Shown one piece after another: positions 19,137 to 31,531 of a stretch of 64,000 bases of DNA. A program made the translations under genes and the position numbers. The notes under the pieces are model-generated. The model had not been told where the DNA came from, made no database searches, and saw nothing but the letters and a program-made list of their open reading frames with translations. The stretch is taken from assembly GCA_022605425.2 (NCBI GenBank), contig JAKIMF020000005.1:1212501-1276500 (forward strand), written 5' to 3'. The first letter of the stretch is position 1. Each line of letters begins with the position of its first letter. Source of the stretch: Hamiltosporidium tvaerminnensis (taxonomy: Eukaryota > Microsporidia > Dubosqiidae).

Positions 19137-21683
19137 ATGAATAACAAACGATTCAAAAAATTACAACATAATACCTTCAATCAAATAAGAAAAGAAAAAA
19201 GCGTCAAATTTTCAATAAAAAGGTTATTATTAACTTCCATTAGAAGAAATATTATGTTTATTTCATTTATTATATTGTTTCTGGAAATACATCAATGTTT
19301 TCGGATTACTATTGATTTTACTGATCGAGCTCTTTCTGAAGGTGTTCCAGCAAAACAGATCACCTCTTGTCTCTATTCAACTCAACATTGTAGAAAACGA
19401 AAATATAAAACCGATCGTGTAGTACATCAACAAAATAAATCTTTAATTTCTTCATCTAAAGATTGTAGTTATGAATACATAGGACAAAAAGAGTATAATA
19501 AAGCTGAAAAAATCCTAAGACTGGATGAAAAATATGAATTAATAAGCAATGTAGATTATAAATCAACAGAATTAAGTTGCAATAAAGATTCTTATAAAAA
19601 AGACCCAAGATGTTTACCAACTTCAAATATAAATAGAGAAGCTAAAGTGATTAAATATTCTGAAGATGAAAAAGTAATATTCGATCCAAATATTTCAAAT
19701 TCTATTACATTTGATTACTCTTCTGATTTTATTATTCGATCTAAATTTTTTGATGATTTAGGTAAAACGGGCCTTGAAGAAATCGATCTTAATATTAATA
19801 ATATAACAAAAAGCAATGTCGATATTGTTACATGTGAAATGTTAATAAATATTCTAATATGTGGTGAAGATTTTGGGTTTCCAGATTTAATCGATGAAAA
19901 TTTTCTTGCTTTAATTTGCCTTATTTTTGATCTTTCTTGTTACTCAAAATCTGGTGAACTGGAGAGACTATATAAAAATTTACTCCCATCTTTCTTTGTA
20001 TATCTTGGTAATAAACCTAGATCTAAAGTATTTCAAATTGAAATTGTAGAAGAGGTGGAACAGAAAAATGTTTTCCTACCATTTTTATCTGTAGTTTATG
20101 ATTCTGTAGATATTTCATTTGATGAAAATACCAAAGAGCTTGAATTTGTCAAAAAGAAGCATTATAAGAAGTCAAAACTATTAGAAATAAATATTACAGA
20201 CAAATTAATAATCCGAATTACTCCATTCGCACTTATTCACATGCAAGAAAATGACACCAAAGAAAAAGAGATTTTTTTGCGTTACCTATTTTCTTATTAT
20301 AAAATAAATGGCATCCGAATTTCTGCTGATAACAAGTATTATAGTGAATATAAAAATTCAAAATATAACTGTGATTTTTCAATAGAAGAATCAATAATTT
20401 CTTATCAAAAAATAAATATTTGTTATCTTCGCAGACTATTTGAAACAAAAAGAAAAAACGAGATAAAATATGTTGAATTAGAAAGAATAATATTGTCGAT
20501 AGATGACATAATTTATTTAAAGAGTCTGAAAAACATCGAAACATTAATCCTAGTGAATTGCAATTCAGAAATTAGAGATTCTTTTGTTCAGTATATACCG
20601 CTTAATTTTCAAAATTTAATAAACCTAACGATAATTGGGTACACATTCAAAGACAGATTTTGGGAATATTTTAATATATTGAATTTAGAGATTTTAGATC
20701 TTTCATGGTGCAAACACTTAGAAAAAGTAAAGCAAATTTTTCACAAAGAAATGAATAATTTAAAAGAATTTAGAATGAACAATGCATCTTTAAATCACCG
20801 AATAATAAATTATATACTTAGGAGTCCTTCCTTAGAAATTTTGAGTCTAAAGGGTTTAAACTTTTCAAGATTACGATATTATGAAAGGTTTATAGTCATG
20901 AAACAAAAATACCGCGTTTTGGATCTTTCGGGATGTAGATTCAATAAATTGTTTTTAGAATTCTTTTCTACGAATATAATAGCCGAAATATTGTTTCTCG
21001 AGCATTTAAATGATTCAAATAATCTAATACAAATTCTGAGCCAGAATACGTTACATTTAAGCACAAAATTCCTCAGTATATCAGAAAATTTTATGTCTTT
21101 AAATTTATTAGAGATAATACATAAATTTAAATCCCTTGAATGTTTAAGGCTTATTGGCATGAAAATGGATTCATTGAGAGCATCATATTCTGATATCATA
21201 TTAGAAAGTAATTTATTTGAACTTGATATATCTAGAAACAAACTTGAGAATATATTCTTTACCTTTTTATATCAATTTTATAGCTTAAACAAACTTGATT
21301 TGTCTAATTGTAATATTAATGCTGGATTTGTAAAATACTTATGTGTTCCAAATATTTCGGCTTCGCTTAAAAATTTAGACTTATCTGGGAACAACCTGGG
21401 TGCTTCAGATATTTATAATTTAAGATTTCTTAGAAATCTCAACCATCTTATCGTATCTTTTGACAATGATGTATTTTCAGAATTTACAAAGAAATATGGT
21501 GATTTTATGTGTCTTAATCTTGTAAAATTGGTTTTGTTTTCCACAAAGGTTAATAATGAAATAATAAATTGTATTATGGCAGCATTGCCTTCGATTAAAT
21601 ATGTGGAATTAAGCGAATGTAATTTCGATGATGTTGTTTTCAAAATTCTAATTGGGTACGAAATAGATGTTTTGATACACTAA
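19137..21683 (+). CDS. leucine-rich repeat protein with hydrophobic N-terminus
   Basis: An intact 848-residue protein. A basic N-terminal region of about 38 residues is followed by a hydrophobic core (residues 39-51, FISFIILFLEI), which would serve as a signal peptide or signal anchor. Residues 60-250 are polar and variable. From about residue 455 to the end I see repeated LRR units of the RNI/cysteine-containing type, such as LEILDLSWCKHLEKV, LEILSLKGLNF, YRVLDLSGCRFN, LNKLDLSNCNINAGF and LKNLDLSGNNLGASD, which should form a curved binding surface. If secreted, it is a candidate for contact with host structures; this is inference. A broken paralogue in the same orientation lies at 32276-34810. 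The ATG is the first in frame and follows the C-rich string CATCCGCCATTT. Confidence 0.85.
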   Translation: MNNKRFKKLQHNTFNQIRKEKSVKFSIKRLLLTSIRRNIMFISFIILFLEIHQCFRITIDFTDRALSEGVPAKQITSCLYSTQHCRKRKYKTDRVVHQQNKSLISSSKDCSYEYIGQKEYNKAEKILRLDEKYELISNVDYKSTELSCNKDSYKKDPRCLPTSNINREAKVIKYSEDEKVIFDPNISNSITFDYSSDFIIRSKFFDDLGKTGLEEIDLNINNITKSNVDIVTCEMLINILICGEDFGFPDLIDENFLALICLIFDLSCYSKSGELERLYKNLLPSFFVYLGNKPRSKVFQIEIVEEVEQKNVFLPFLSVVYDSVDISFDENTKELEFVKKKHYKKSKLLEINITDKLIIRITPFALIHMQENDTKEKEIFLRYLFSYYKINGIRISADNKYYSEYKNSKYNCDFSIEESIISYQKINICYLRRLFETKRKNEIKYVELERIILSIDDIIYLKSLKNIETLILVNCNSEIRDSFVQYIPLNFQNLINLTIIGYTFKDRFWEYFNILNLEILDLSWCKHLEKVKQIFHKEMNNLKEFRMNNASLNHRIINYILRSPSLEILSLKGLNFSRLRYYERFIVMKQKYRVLDLSGCRFNKLFLEFFSTNIIAEILFLEHLNDSNNLIQILSQNTLHLSTKFLSISENFMSLNLLEIIHKFKSLECLRLIGMKMDSLRASYSDIILESNLFELDISRNKLENIFFTFLYQFYSLNKLDLSNCNINAGFVKYLCVPNISASLKNLDLSGNNLGASDIYNLRFLRNLNHLIVSFDNDVFSEFTKKYGDFMCLNLVKLVLFSTKVNNEIINCIMAALPSIKYVELSECNFDDVVFKILIGYEIDVLIH

Positions 21684-24600
21684 TTTAAGGATTTAGCTTT
21701 TATACTATATAAAGTTGATTTTTTTAAATTGAAATTTTTCCTGTAATATTAATGTTTTTTTGGGGATAGTTCGGCTTTATTTTGACCAAATTATATTTAT
21801 TATAGCTTTAAAATTTATAAAAAACAATAATTTTTCAATTTATTCATTGGTTTTATTTTTATATTGCGTACATTTAGAGTGTCATTTAAGTATCCTATAT
21901 AATAAATAAAATATGCCTATAATATTTTAACTTCGGTTTCCTCCTGGTATGGTAAACAGCTATTTTTCTCTTGTATATTTGCTTTTTTTATCTTCCTTTA
22001 CGAATCTGTAATAATTTTCAGTTGTCGTCTATTTTCAATATAAAGCAGTAGAAAAAATGCAAACAAATAAATTTGAAATTTTTTATATATTATCGATCAA
22101 ATATATCTCTCTCTCTTCGTATGAATATATAGTGCAACACCTTAAAAATACTTTTTTACTTTCACCATAATACCAAAGAAGTAGTACTGCACATTTAAAT
22201 GTTTATTATTCAGTCAATGTGGATGGCAAATTTTTAGTTCAGCTATATATTTTTAAGATTTAGTAGGCCTATGCTAAAAATTTTAACTAATGAATATAGT
22301 AATGTTAAGATAACAGACAAACAAAAGTTTATATTTTTTTTCTTATTGAAATGTTTTTATAAAATTTTGGATTGTTTGTCACTAAGATATCAAAATTCAT
22401 GGTGCCTACTTATTAACGATTTTAAAACATAACGAGCCATGTATTTTTTAAATATTAATGTGTATAAAAAACTTAGAAATAAAATTTAGAGTGTATTCCT
22501 GTTAATATGAATCAGATAAGGCCATTGATAAGTTTTATTTACAACAAGTTTCATTATTATTTATTTTTTAAGCACGAAAATAACAACAAATTTTGAAACT
22601 CGAGTATATTTCTATTCTGGTAAATCCCAAATACTTTTTTTATAGCCGCACATTTCTAAATATTGCCTAAAAATAAATAGTTTTTTTATGCTTAAGGGAA
22701 CTATTATAATTCAAAGTTTTATATTTTCTTTAAAAAAAGACTATATATTGTCATAATTTTTTCTAGTTAATTAATCTAATCTGTTAAGCTTTCAAATAAA
22801 ATTTAAAGGCACGATATATTAATATTTTTTTATAATTATAGTTTGATGTTTTTTGTGACTTTTAATGGTTTTTAAGCAACCAAAGAATATCAAATAAACC
22901 GGTTTCTTCTTAATTAAGAATATATCTCGCTATTTGTTCCGCTCCAGATAAAGCAAGAAGTATCGATCTACTGGTATATTTTGCATCTTTTTTTGGTTAT
23001 TTTATTTGCGGGGCTTCTATAAATCCAAGCTTAAGTTTTTTTAGCATCGTGAATCAGAATATCAGTTTTTATGTGTTATATTCCGTTGCAAATCATGAAA
23101 CATGCTATGAGTAGGTGATTAACACTTTGGCCCTACAAAGATCCTCTTTTCATTTTATTGACATTTCCAAGAATTAATTCTTAACATGACATTCTCATTT
23201 TATAGAATGTTCAATTTATGTAAATTCTAACATTCTGAAAAGCATATAATTTTTTATAATATGAATATTGTACTTGGTTATCCGATTCTAATTATGAGCC
23301 CCATATTATAAAATATTTTCTTATTTGATTCTTTCCTAAAATCCAATATAGATTTTCTTTAATATAATATGTATAATTCTAATAAACAAACGGTTATTTT
23401 GTGATAAAAAACCAGAAATATTTACTTATCACTTATTGTCATTATCTGCTGCGATTAAATTTTTCAATTTGGATAAACATGCATAGGGCAGCTGAGGGTG
23501 ACCTTTTAACCTAGATTTGTAAGATTACAATTTAAAATCTCGCCTATAATTTTCTGTTATAGTATTAATATATTATTTTTATGATTTAATAAAGGTTTAT
23601 AAAATAAATAAAATTTCTATTTTACATAATTTATCCTTATAATGTACACTTCACAAATATACTCTCTGTGATTTTTTATCTTTTTTTCAAATTATGTTAT
23701 TTTTCCTTGGCCTTTTAAAATTTATACTCAATGGTGTTTCTAATAGCATTCGGTAGTCATGATAATAGGTATGAATATCTTGACACTACAGGTTGAATTT
23801 AATGGTGTTTTAATGTTTGTAGTAATGTTTAAGATTTTAGTAACATTGTATTCTAGAATCGAAATCATATCTATTTATATTTTCGAGAGACCATTTTAAA
23901 ATGTGTCATGGAATAAATGCCTAGTATTTTATGTCTGAATACAAGTTTTCAACGTCAAAAGAATTTCATTTTTGTCGTTATTACTTTGAATATGAAATAA
24001 GGAACGAGATAAATTTTGATGACAAAATTTTTAGAATATATGAACTTTGAAACTTATTTCTTTCAGAGAAAAAACTAAAATATACTTATATGTACCGAAG
24101 GGCCCATTTTTAATGCGCTGGTTTGTGATAAAGACAAATAATTTATTTTATGTTTCAATTGGTTATATATCTGGATTTAGTAAAATGCTCTGGGTTCAAA
24201 AACATAATAATTTACTAACTTAAGCCTGGCTCTAACCTTGTTGTACAACTCATCAATCTTTGGTTAAGAATTTTTTTCTTTGAACTCACAGCCATAATGC
24301 AACATTAAATTGCAGAACATTCAAATAAAAATACAAAAGCAGATTTCAGATGTGCCATATGTTCTCATTCCTAATAATAGAACAATTTGAAAAATATGTC
24401 TGCAATCAACGAATTAGAGTTAGGTATATAAAAATATTATCCCATCATGCCGGGTTCGGAATTGGCTTAGAGTATTGGCTGCTTGTGGTAAGAGACGACT
24501 AAAACGAACTGGCCCTCTAGGCTGGGCTTGTGCGTAAGACCAACAACCCACTCTTTAAAACCATTTTGTTACGAAACCAAAAAAAGTAAACGAACCAGAA

Positions 24601-27600
24601 CGGATATTAAAAACAAACTAGCGAGGTTAAAGAAAAAACCGGTAGGCGATATTACTGAGAGAAGCTAAGGCTCGTGCAGGACTGTAGCTCCGAGGATGAA
24701 ATAATGAAAATATCTTTTGTTTTAAAAACTCAATAGTTATTCGCTTAATATGATATGTTTAATGTGCAGTAATTATTATCGATTTATTAAATTACTATTT
24801 TTCAAAATGTATTCTCATTTAGATACTTTCGTTCAATCTATTTTAACTTATATCTAAATAATAACTGTTTTTTTCGAATTTTATTGATTATACCTACCTA
24901 ACAATCTACTGAGCTCAATTTTGTATTTTTTTGATGAAATTAATATTTTTTATCATAAAAAATGAATGCTATCTTTTTTCTTTTTACCTTGGTAAAAGCA
25001 ATAATTTTCTGCTGTATGATGTAAGTAGTATTCATGATTGCCAGATTCGCATCGAAATCTTCAGTCAATCATATTTCTTGATATGATTGTATTAGACCGT
25101 GAGTATATTTATAAAATTAAAATTAAGAGAATTGATTTAAATCTTATAAATTTTTTTATAATGCTTTTTACATTGCTTGCATCCGATTGGATAGTTAAAA
25201 GGATCATATGCGGGAAGAATAAATCGATCTTTTCGCGAATATATTATAACTTTTATATTATTTTACTCTTATCCGGAGTCGATATATTTCATAGAACAAT
25301 AAATCTCTTGTTTTCCCTTTAAGAATTAAAATGTTTTTTCAAACATTTTTTTGTTGAAACCCCGTTGAAGTTTCTGCTTATTTTTTTAACATATTATAAT
25401 AGATACAATAAATTTGTGTTTTTTTTTTGACTTTGTTTGTTTTTTATTATTTAAGCTTATGATAGTTTGAGTATATTACTGAAAATATTAAGAAATGTTA
25501 GTGTATAAATTCATATTTAAGTTTCAACTAAAGACGAATATTTTTTAATACGCAGCCAATAATTTCAATCATTCATTTTCGTCAATTTGTCGAAATTTTC
25601 TTTGTTTTTTCTAATTAATGGGTAGAAAATATCCCCTTTACACTGCTTGTCTGTCATATCAATTTATTTTTTTTTGAATTCTGGGTTGTTTAATTGGTAT
25701 CTAAGTTTTATCTTATTTTATAGAAAAACGTCCTTTTCAGTATTTTCTTGCTTATTATTCTTACCTATGGTTAGCTTCTTGATATAAAATTACTTGATTT
25801 TCTTTTATTTCCCATTATAATATGATTTCTTTTATCATCTGCTTCGATATGATCTGTTTTATTATTCGCTAGTGTTCTTTGTTAATAGAAAAATATATTT
25901 TGACCATGTTCCGGCATTTAAACGTATTATATACATATTCTTAATGGCATTATCCTTTCGAAATACAGCCAGGGTGAATTGTAACTATACCATAACCGAT
26001 ATTCACGGTAAAATTTTGATAATCTATTGATAAGACCAAGTTTTATTGTAAAGCGAGATATCCGGATTTCAATGGTCAAATATTAGAAGATGATTCCTAA
26101 ATAATTTCGACTTGTGCTTTGCATTATGTTAAAGTTATTTTTAGCATACAAATCAGATATATTGTTATAATGATTTCTTGTGTTTTTCTTTCTTGCAACT
26201 TTGTCGCCGCAAATTCATTTTTGAGAAGCCTTATGAATGTAACTTAATTTTTTTCTTAAAATTTTAAATTATATTCGCTTCTAAATATAAAAGAAATGCA
26301 AAAAAATTTCATCCACGCACTATTATAATCATATCTGCTGATTTTATCACAGTTTATGACCAAATACACTAAGATTAAAGAAGATTTACAATATCGAACT
26401 TTTTTTGAATAATTCAAGTACACTCCCATCTGTTTTGTAATGAAGATTTTTTAGTCACATCATTTGAAAATAAATTTTCTGCGCCTTCTTAAAGGATCAT
26501 GAATCCATGTTTTCTAATTATTCCTACGTTCAAAAAATTTCGAATCTAGTTTTTCGTTTGAATTTAGTTGTCTATTACTCTTTTCTGATCTTTCTTTTGT
26601 GCTTATGGTTTCTTCCGCATATCAATATATCAGAAACTTTATTGCAAAGCAGATATGTTTTTATTTTTCTTCTAGCATTATCGCACTTTTTTATATATTT
26701 ATTTACGGATCTTCCAAACGCTACAAGGGCTTATGTTTTGTATTTACCTAAAAATAATAATTCTTTGTTTCTTGTCAAAGCTTCTATAGATAACTATTCT
26801 CTTAGCCATTTGATTTTAAACATTTTTTTTTTTAAAATTTAGACTCGAAAATTCTCTAACGTTGCAAAACCAACCAGATAAATAGAATTTTTTTGGAAAG
26901 CTAATTAAATGTGTCTCTTCTTAATTAATTGCACAATTTTTGCTTTATGTTTTGTAGGACATTTCTTTTGAAATCTTAGAAAATCCCCAACCTTTCGAAT
27001 GTACTAAGGTAATATGTATATGCTGCATTCAATTATTTTCTAATTTATTAAAACACCAAGTTTTGAAAACTAATACCTAAATTATACTTGTTCTAAACCA
27101 ACTATACTTTCTTGTTGGTTTATATGTCTACTTTAAATTGAATAAATTTTTTATCGTGAATCGGTATCTAGTATCTTTAAATTATATAAAGAGGCTGAAA
27201 TCTTCGATTGGAATTGAATTAAAGTTTGTATCTAGATAAATTATTTTCCTTGTATAATTTCGGAAAATAATTGGCTAATATATACAAGAATAAATAAAAG
27301 AGAAAAAAACAAAGTTTCTGCCTGTCTTTAATCTTTCTGAAAATAATTTCCCAAAAATTTACCTACGATCACTTGCCAAATTTTTAATTAGAAAATAGTA
27401 AAAAAAAAAGAATATAGATAGCAATTTCTGAAATCTAATAATTTTTTTGACTACACATGTTTTAATAAACAAAAGCCCATTATTAATCATTTTGCTCAAT
27501 TTTTTTAGTCCTTCATTTCGCGTAATTTATGGCAAAACCCGCGTTTTATTCTTTTCTCACCCTTCACATATTCTAATATTTCTTTTCTATTTCGTTTTAA

Positions 27601-28541
27601 TTTTTTAGTTTTAGAAAAAACAACAAATATCGACCTGGGATGCTAAAAACAACTGCATTACAATATATGATTTGTTTGTGATACATCTCGTTAATATTTT
27701 TTTTCAAATTGGTTTATTAATCAAAAAAATATTCGCTTTTGGTATTTGTTTATTTACAAATCATCTTCATCATATTGTAAGGTGTTTATAAAGAATCAGA
27801 ATTTTCATTGCAGAAAATCATAAATGCCATCATTACCGGTGCTTGGAGGCAAATAAGCTATTTATTTGTATTTATAAAGTAATGGTGAAAAGTTCGAAAA
27901 TATTCGATGTGAGGTATCAGATACCGGTAAGTATGCCTTTTTGTTGTTGTTTTTTTTGCAGAGCTCACAACCCTAAATTCCTTCAAAAATAAACATATGC
28001 TTGGATTTAAAACATTCAGATAAATAAAATATTTTTTACATAAAATACTTCAAAAATAATCTACACGTTTGATTTTTTTTTAGATTCATACACTTAATTA
28101 TTTCCTTCAAACATTTAAAAATTTATTTTGCATAACTGAAGCCTCTGATGAATAGTTTTATGGGTTTAGTTTAAATGCTCGCATGAGCTTCGCGAAATTT
28201 TATTTCAGAAGAGACAAGTTTTTATTAACAATTGCCTTCTCTAAGAAACCAATGAAAATAATTCCTTTACATTTTTGCTTTCATTGATTTTTTTTTTAAT
28301 ATAGTATATCTTTATTAAAGAGTTATGCCGTTACAACAAACTTTTCTAAATAAACGAAAATTTTTGTACAAGTCTTCACAATTGTAAAGGTAGGCCTTCA
28401 TATTCATGACCATGAAATTAATGTTTTCTAGAATAAAAACCTTCAACCGATAAGCTTTAGAATTTTTTTCTTTTGATCACAAATTCCTTCATTTCTATGC
28501 CGAGATATTTCTGATTCTTTAAAAATACTTATTTATCAGGT
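21684..28541. other. 6.9-kb gene desert between the two LRR loci
   Basis: Only scattered hydrophobic ORFs of 70-111 codons occur here (25038-25322 and 26507-26842 are the longest). Their Phe/Ile/Leu-heavy composition and lack of neighbours or relatives make them likely chance ORFs, although the one at 26507 with two possible membrane segments cannot be fully excluded. The only structured item is repeat A at 24441-24700. Confidence 0.45.
24441..24700 (+). repeat. dispersed repeat A
   Basis: A roughly 260-bp unit, noticeably richer in G/C than its surroundings, with an inverted partner at 60787-61020. Conserved islands in both: CATGCCGGGT at the start, AAGAGRCGACTAAAA, an AACAACC box, TTGTTACRAAACC, CTAAGGCTCGTGCAGG, and the end CCGAGGATGAA. 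Both copies begin and end at about the same points, which suggests a discrete element or structured RNA unit rather than random fragments. Confidence 0.65.
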
Positions 28542-28545
28542 TTAA
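28542..28545. repeat. TTAA target duplication of the piggyBac element, left
   Basis: TTAA directly before the terminal CCC. The partner TTAA is at 31528-31531. Duplication of TTAA is the hallmark of piggyBac insertion. Confidence 0.85.
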
Positions 28546-28561
28546 CCCTTTGCACTCGTAT
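28546..28561 (+). repeat. left terminal inverted repeat of the piggyBac element
   Basis: CCCTTTGCACTCGTAT. The motif ACTCGTAT recurs about 33 bases further in (near 28587), a possible subterminal transposase site. Confidence 0.85.
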
Positions 28562-29027
28562 ATTGATGGCGCTTGTATTACACCGTACTCGTATTAATAT
28601 TTAGGTAAGTTACGTATCAACTCGGATTTTTTTTTTACATTCTATCAAAACAAAAATATTTTTATAGTAAAAACTTCATTAAAACATATAGATTCACTAA
28701 AAAAAGATATAATTATTTTTTTTATATTAGGCTATAGAGGTTGGCCGGGGAATGTAAGAGTCTGTACTGTTGTATTACAAAAACCTTTATTTTTAAGAAC
28801 TATAAAAAAATGAAAAAATTAATTTAGTTAATACAAAAATAATAAGAAACCGACATGTAAAAAAAAAGATAATGAATGTGAAATTTGTTTGAAAAAAAAT
28901 AATCTAGAAATATAGATATAAACATAAAATATTGTGTGTGGGTATAATCTTTATATAATAATGCCTATCCAAATTCATCTATTTAGTACTTAAAGCTAAA
29001 TAAACATGAGTAAGCTATTTCAAAAAA

Positions 29028-30848
29028 TCAAACATTATAGTTTATAATTCTTAATGTGTGGTACCGTTCAAAACGGTCACCTATGTGAATTCCTGGTTTG
29101 CGAGTGCATGTGCTGCAAATGTAACTGGTTTCATGCCTTCCACCTGGCACTTTACGATTGGAACACACCAAGCAGTCTTTTTCCCCTTCATTTTGACGCA
29201 TGATGTGTAATTTTCCGTTCAAAAGTTCTTCTTTGTCTGTTATAGACGGTCTTCCATGGGTCTTATAACCCTCTCTATAATTTTGAGTCAATCCGTCCAC
29301 AGTTTCCCTTATGAATTTGAGGTGATTTATAGGTCTTTTGTTTTGACGAGTTTTGACAATTTTATAAAGTAAATACGCGTTTACGCTAGATGCCTCCAAT
29401 CCCCAGAAAAATAATTTGCGCCACCACTTCAGGGATTTCCTAAGAAAGCAATAGGATTTTGCATAGGAACCAATCCGATCTACGCCTCCCATGTATTTAT
29501 TATAATTTACAATAATATGTGGTTTGTGTATGACTTGGATGATGCCACCTCGTACTCGAAGATTTACCGGTTCAGTTCCCGAAACATCCCAGCTGGATAG
29601 TGCGAGGACAATTCTTTTATCTTTCCATGCTGATAATAATATATTTCCTGACCGACACGCAAACGTATTATTTTCAGAAAATCTTGGTTTTTTTATGGAA
29701 TTAGGTAGAAACTTCCTGTTACTATGTATTGTGCCCGTAAAATGAATATTTAGATTCAACAGTTCCTGAGCAAGTGGCAAGCTTGTGTAATACCTGTCAG
29801 TAAAAATATGGTATCCCGTACTTCCAGGATTACTATCTAGTAATTTATTGCATAATTCTAGTACAATTCTAGTGCTTACTGGAAGATCGGGTCGTATCAA
29901 ATCTTCTGAGGTCAAGCTGCCATAATACGGAAAAATAGAATAAACATACCCAGTGTTTGCATTTGCCATGATATACATCCTTATTTCCCATTTGGTGGGT
30001 TTATTGGGATTGTATGTCAAGAAACTTATTTTTCCTTTGAATCCGACTACCGACTCGTCCACAGATATTTCTCGAGATGGAACAAAATGTTCCTTGAACC
30101 GCTCATCCAAGAAGTCTAAATAATCTCGCACTTTTTGAGTTCGGGCTCGAAGGCTTTTGTCGTTTGGATTATTTTTATTTAAATGGAGCATCCAGAATAT
30201 TTGCAAAAACCTTTCTTTTCTTAAGATATTACCAAAGAAAGGTATTTTAGCATTAAAATTTTGGGTCCAATTTCTTGGATATTTGCAAGTGTTATTGTGC
30301 CCACATTCAACACAACTCCAAGGAAAGCCTGAAATTCTTCCACGGTAACATCGACCCACGAGTGCCACGTAGATCTTTTTGAGAGTCTTTTTTGGGTAAT
30401 TTTATTTCGTGCATACCTATTTGTCTCAGTTACTATTTTTTCAATAAGTTCATCGGTGAAGAAAATTTTAAAAAAATCCAGAGGTTTAGTGCAGTCAACT
30501 GGGATTGTGGCCCTTCATTTCTAAGACACAGAAATAAAATCGAACCTCTTTAGTGGATTATCTTAGATGGTAAAATCCTTCCATGACCGATTGTCTCTGG
30601 TTTCGCTTACATCCTCTTTAACTGCTTGAAGTTGATGGCAATGGTATTGTTCTACTTCTTTTATTCATTATGATATCACTATCACTACTAAAGTCATTAT
30701 CATTTTCTTCGTTTTCATTATCACCCACAAAGTTAGTGAAACTGTTTTTATCGCATTCTTCTTTATCATCAAATGAGTCCATAAAAAACTCATCATCGCT
30801 ACTGTTTATCTCATTCACAATCTCACAACATGAATCTTTTTTCGACAT
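29028..30848 (-). pseudogene. piggyBac transposase, N-terminal half broken
   Basis: The main open part (29028 to about 30300) contains the DDE_Tnp_1_7 core: Asp in ISVDESVVGFKG, Asp in HIFTDRYYTSLP, Asp in YMGGVDRIG, and the conserved Trp pair in LKWWRKLFFWGLEA. A C-terminal cysteine-rich domain follows (CLVCSNRK...CSTCTRK, near 29090-29180), which in this family reads the element ends. Upstream, the acidic Ser/Asp-rich N-terminus is open from ATG 30848 to a TAA at 30618. The connecting region still carries a typical FFTDELIEKIVTETNRYAR block (near 30400-30460), but it is interrupted by stops at about 30617 and 30570, a frame change near 30525, and another near 30290. The 446-codon frame starting with GTG at 30368 is therefore not a natural start. 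The catalytic triad is intact, but no complete protein can be made. Confidence 0.9.
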
Positions 30849-31405
30849 TTTAACGGTATAAAATATTCCAAAGTTTAGTAAAAATTAACCTAGACTATGC
30901 CGATGTAGATAGATCGGAAGCACAGACAATACTGACTTAGCTAGGGCATGTTTAAAAAAATTACGGAAGAAGAAACAATCACTCTAAGCGGCTAGATTAG
31001 AAACAACAATGGGATAAGGTAAACCAAGACTATAAACTCAGTTTATATAAGTTATGATGAGTCGAACGAATTTTAGTTTTCAAAAATTAACTACTGCACA
31101 GAAAAGAAGCCGAGTCTCTTTGTTCACAAGCTAGGGAGAGACTAATCCTTTTTTATTGTCATCTTGGGGCCGTGCTCATTGTTAATTTTGACTCGAAATT
31201 TCTTTTACAAGAACAGAGAAGGGATTTTTTTCTGATGTGATTGGACTCTTGTTTGGTTTTACCTTCTATTTAATCCCTTTTCAGCTCTGGATTATATTTA
31301 TTTACTTAATTCCATATAAATATCTCCTCAGCAGACCAAAGAGCAAAAGATAAATGCATATTATATATTATTATTGCATTTCACCTTTATGGTAAAATGT
31401 ATTGT

Positions 31406-31512
31406 GTCGCTTATACGGCGACATATGAGCGCAACAGTAAAACATAGTGTGTCGCCTATACGGCGACATACAGTGCAACGCGAAAACATACTTTGTCGCC
31501 TATACGGCGACA
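31406..31512 (+). repeat. three spaced palindromes at the right piggyBac end
   Basis: The 17-mer GTCGCCTATACGGCGAC (first copy has one T for C) occurs at 31406-31422, 31452-31468 and 31496-31512. Its 6-bp arms GTCGCC/GGCGAC could form a hairpin with a 5-base loop. Spacing is 46 and 44 bases, roughly four helical turns, and each is followed by an ACTCGT-like string related to the terminal repeat. Probably transposase binding sites. Confidence 0.8.
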
Positions 31513-31527
31513 TACGAGTGAAAAGGG
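31512..31527 (-). repeat. right terminal inverted repeat of the piggyBac element
   Basis: Reads CCCTTTTCACTCGTAT on the minus strand, next to TTAA at 31528-31531. Confidence 0.85.
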
Positions 31528-31531
31528 TTAA
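31528..31531. repeat. TTAA target duplication of the piggyBac element, right
   Basis: Partner of the TTAA at 28542-28545. Confidence 0.85.

Larger units (their letters stand above)
28546..31527 (-). mobile_element. piggyBac-like DNA transposon
   Basis: A 2982-bp element bounded by TTAA on both sides with terminal inverted repeats of 16 bp (left CCCTTTGCACTCGTAT, right CCCTTTTCACTCGTAT, one mismatch). It encodes a piggyBac transposase on the minus strand, now broken. The right end contains three spaced copies of a palindrome that the left end lacks. Ends and target duplications are well preserved compared with the transposase N-terminus, so insertion may be fairly recent. It lies between the intact LRR gene and its broken paralogue. 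Confidence 0.9.

Noticed and set aside
24441-24700. Pol III-type internal promoter (SINE derived from tRNA) in repeat A
   Set aside because: GGGTTCGGAATTGG is B-box-like in one copy only; the other copy reads GGGTGCAGAATTGG and no A box fits.
26507-26842. 111-codon ORF with two possible membrane helices
   Set aside because: Isolated in a gene desert, Phe/Leu/Ile-rich, no start-proximal signal or relative; could be real but I cannot support it.
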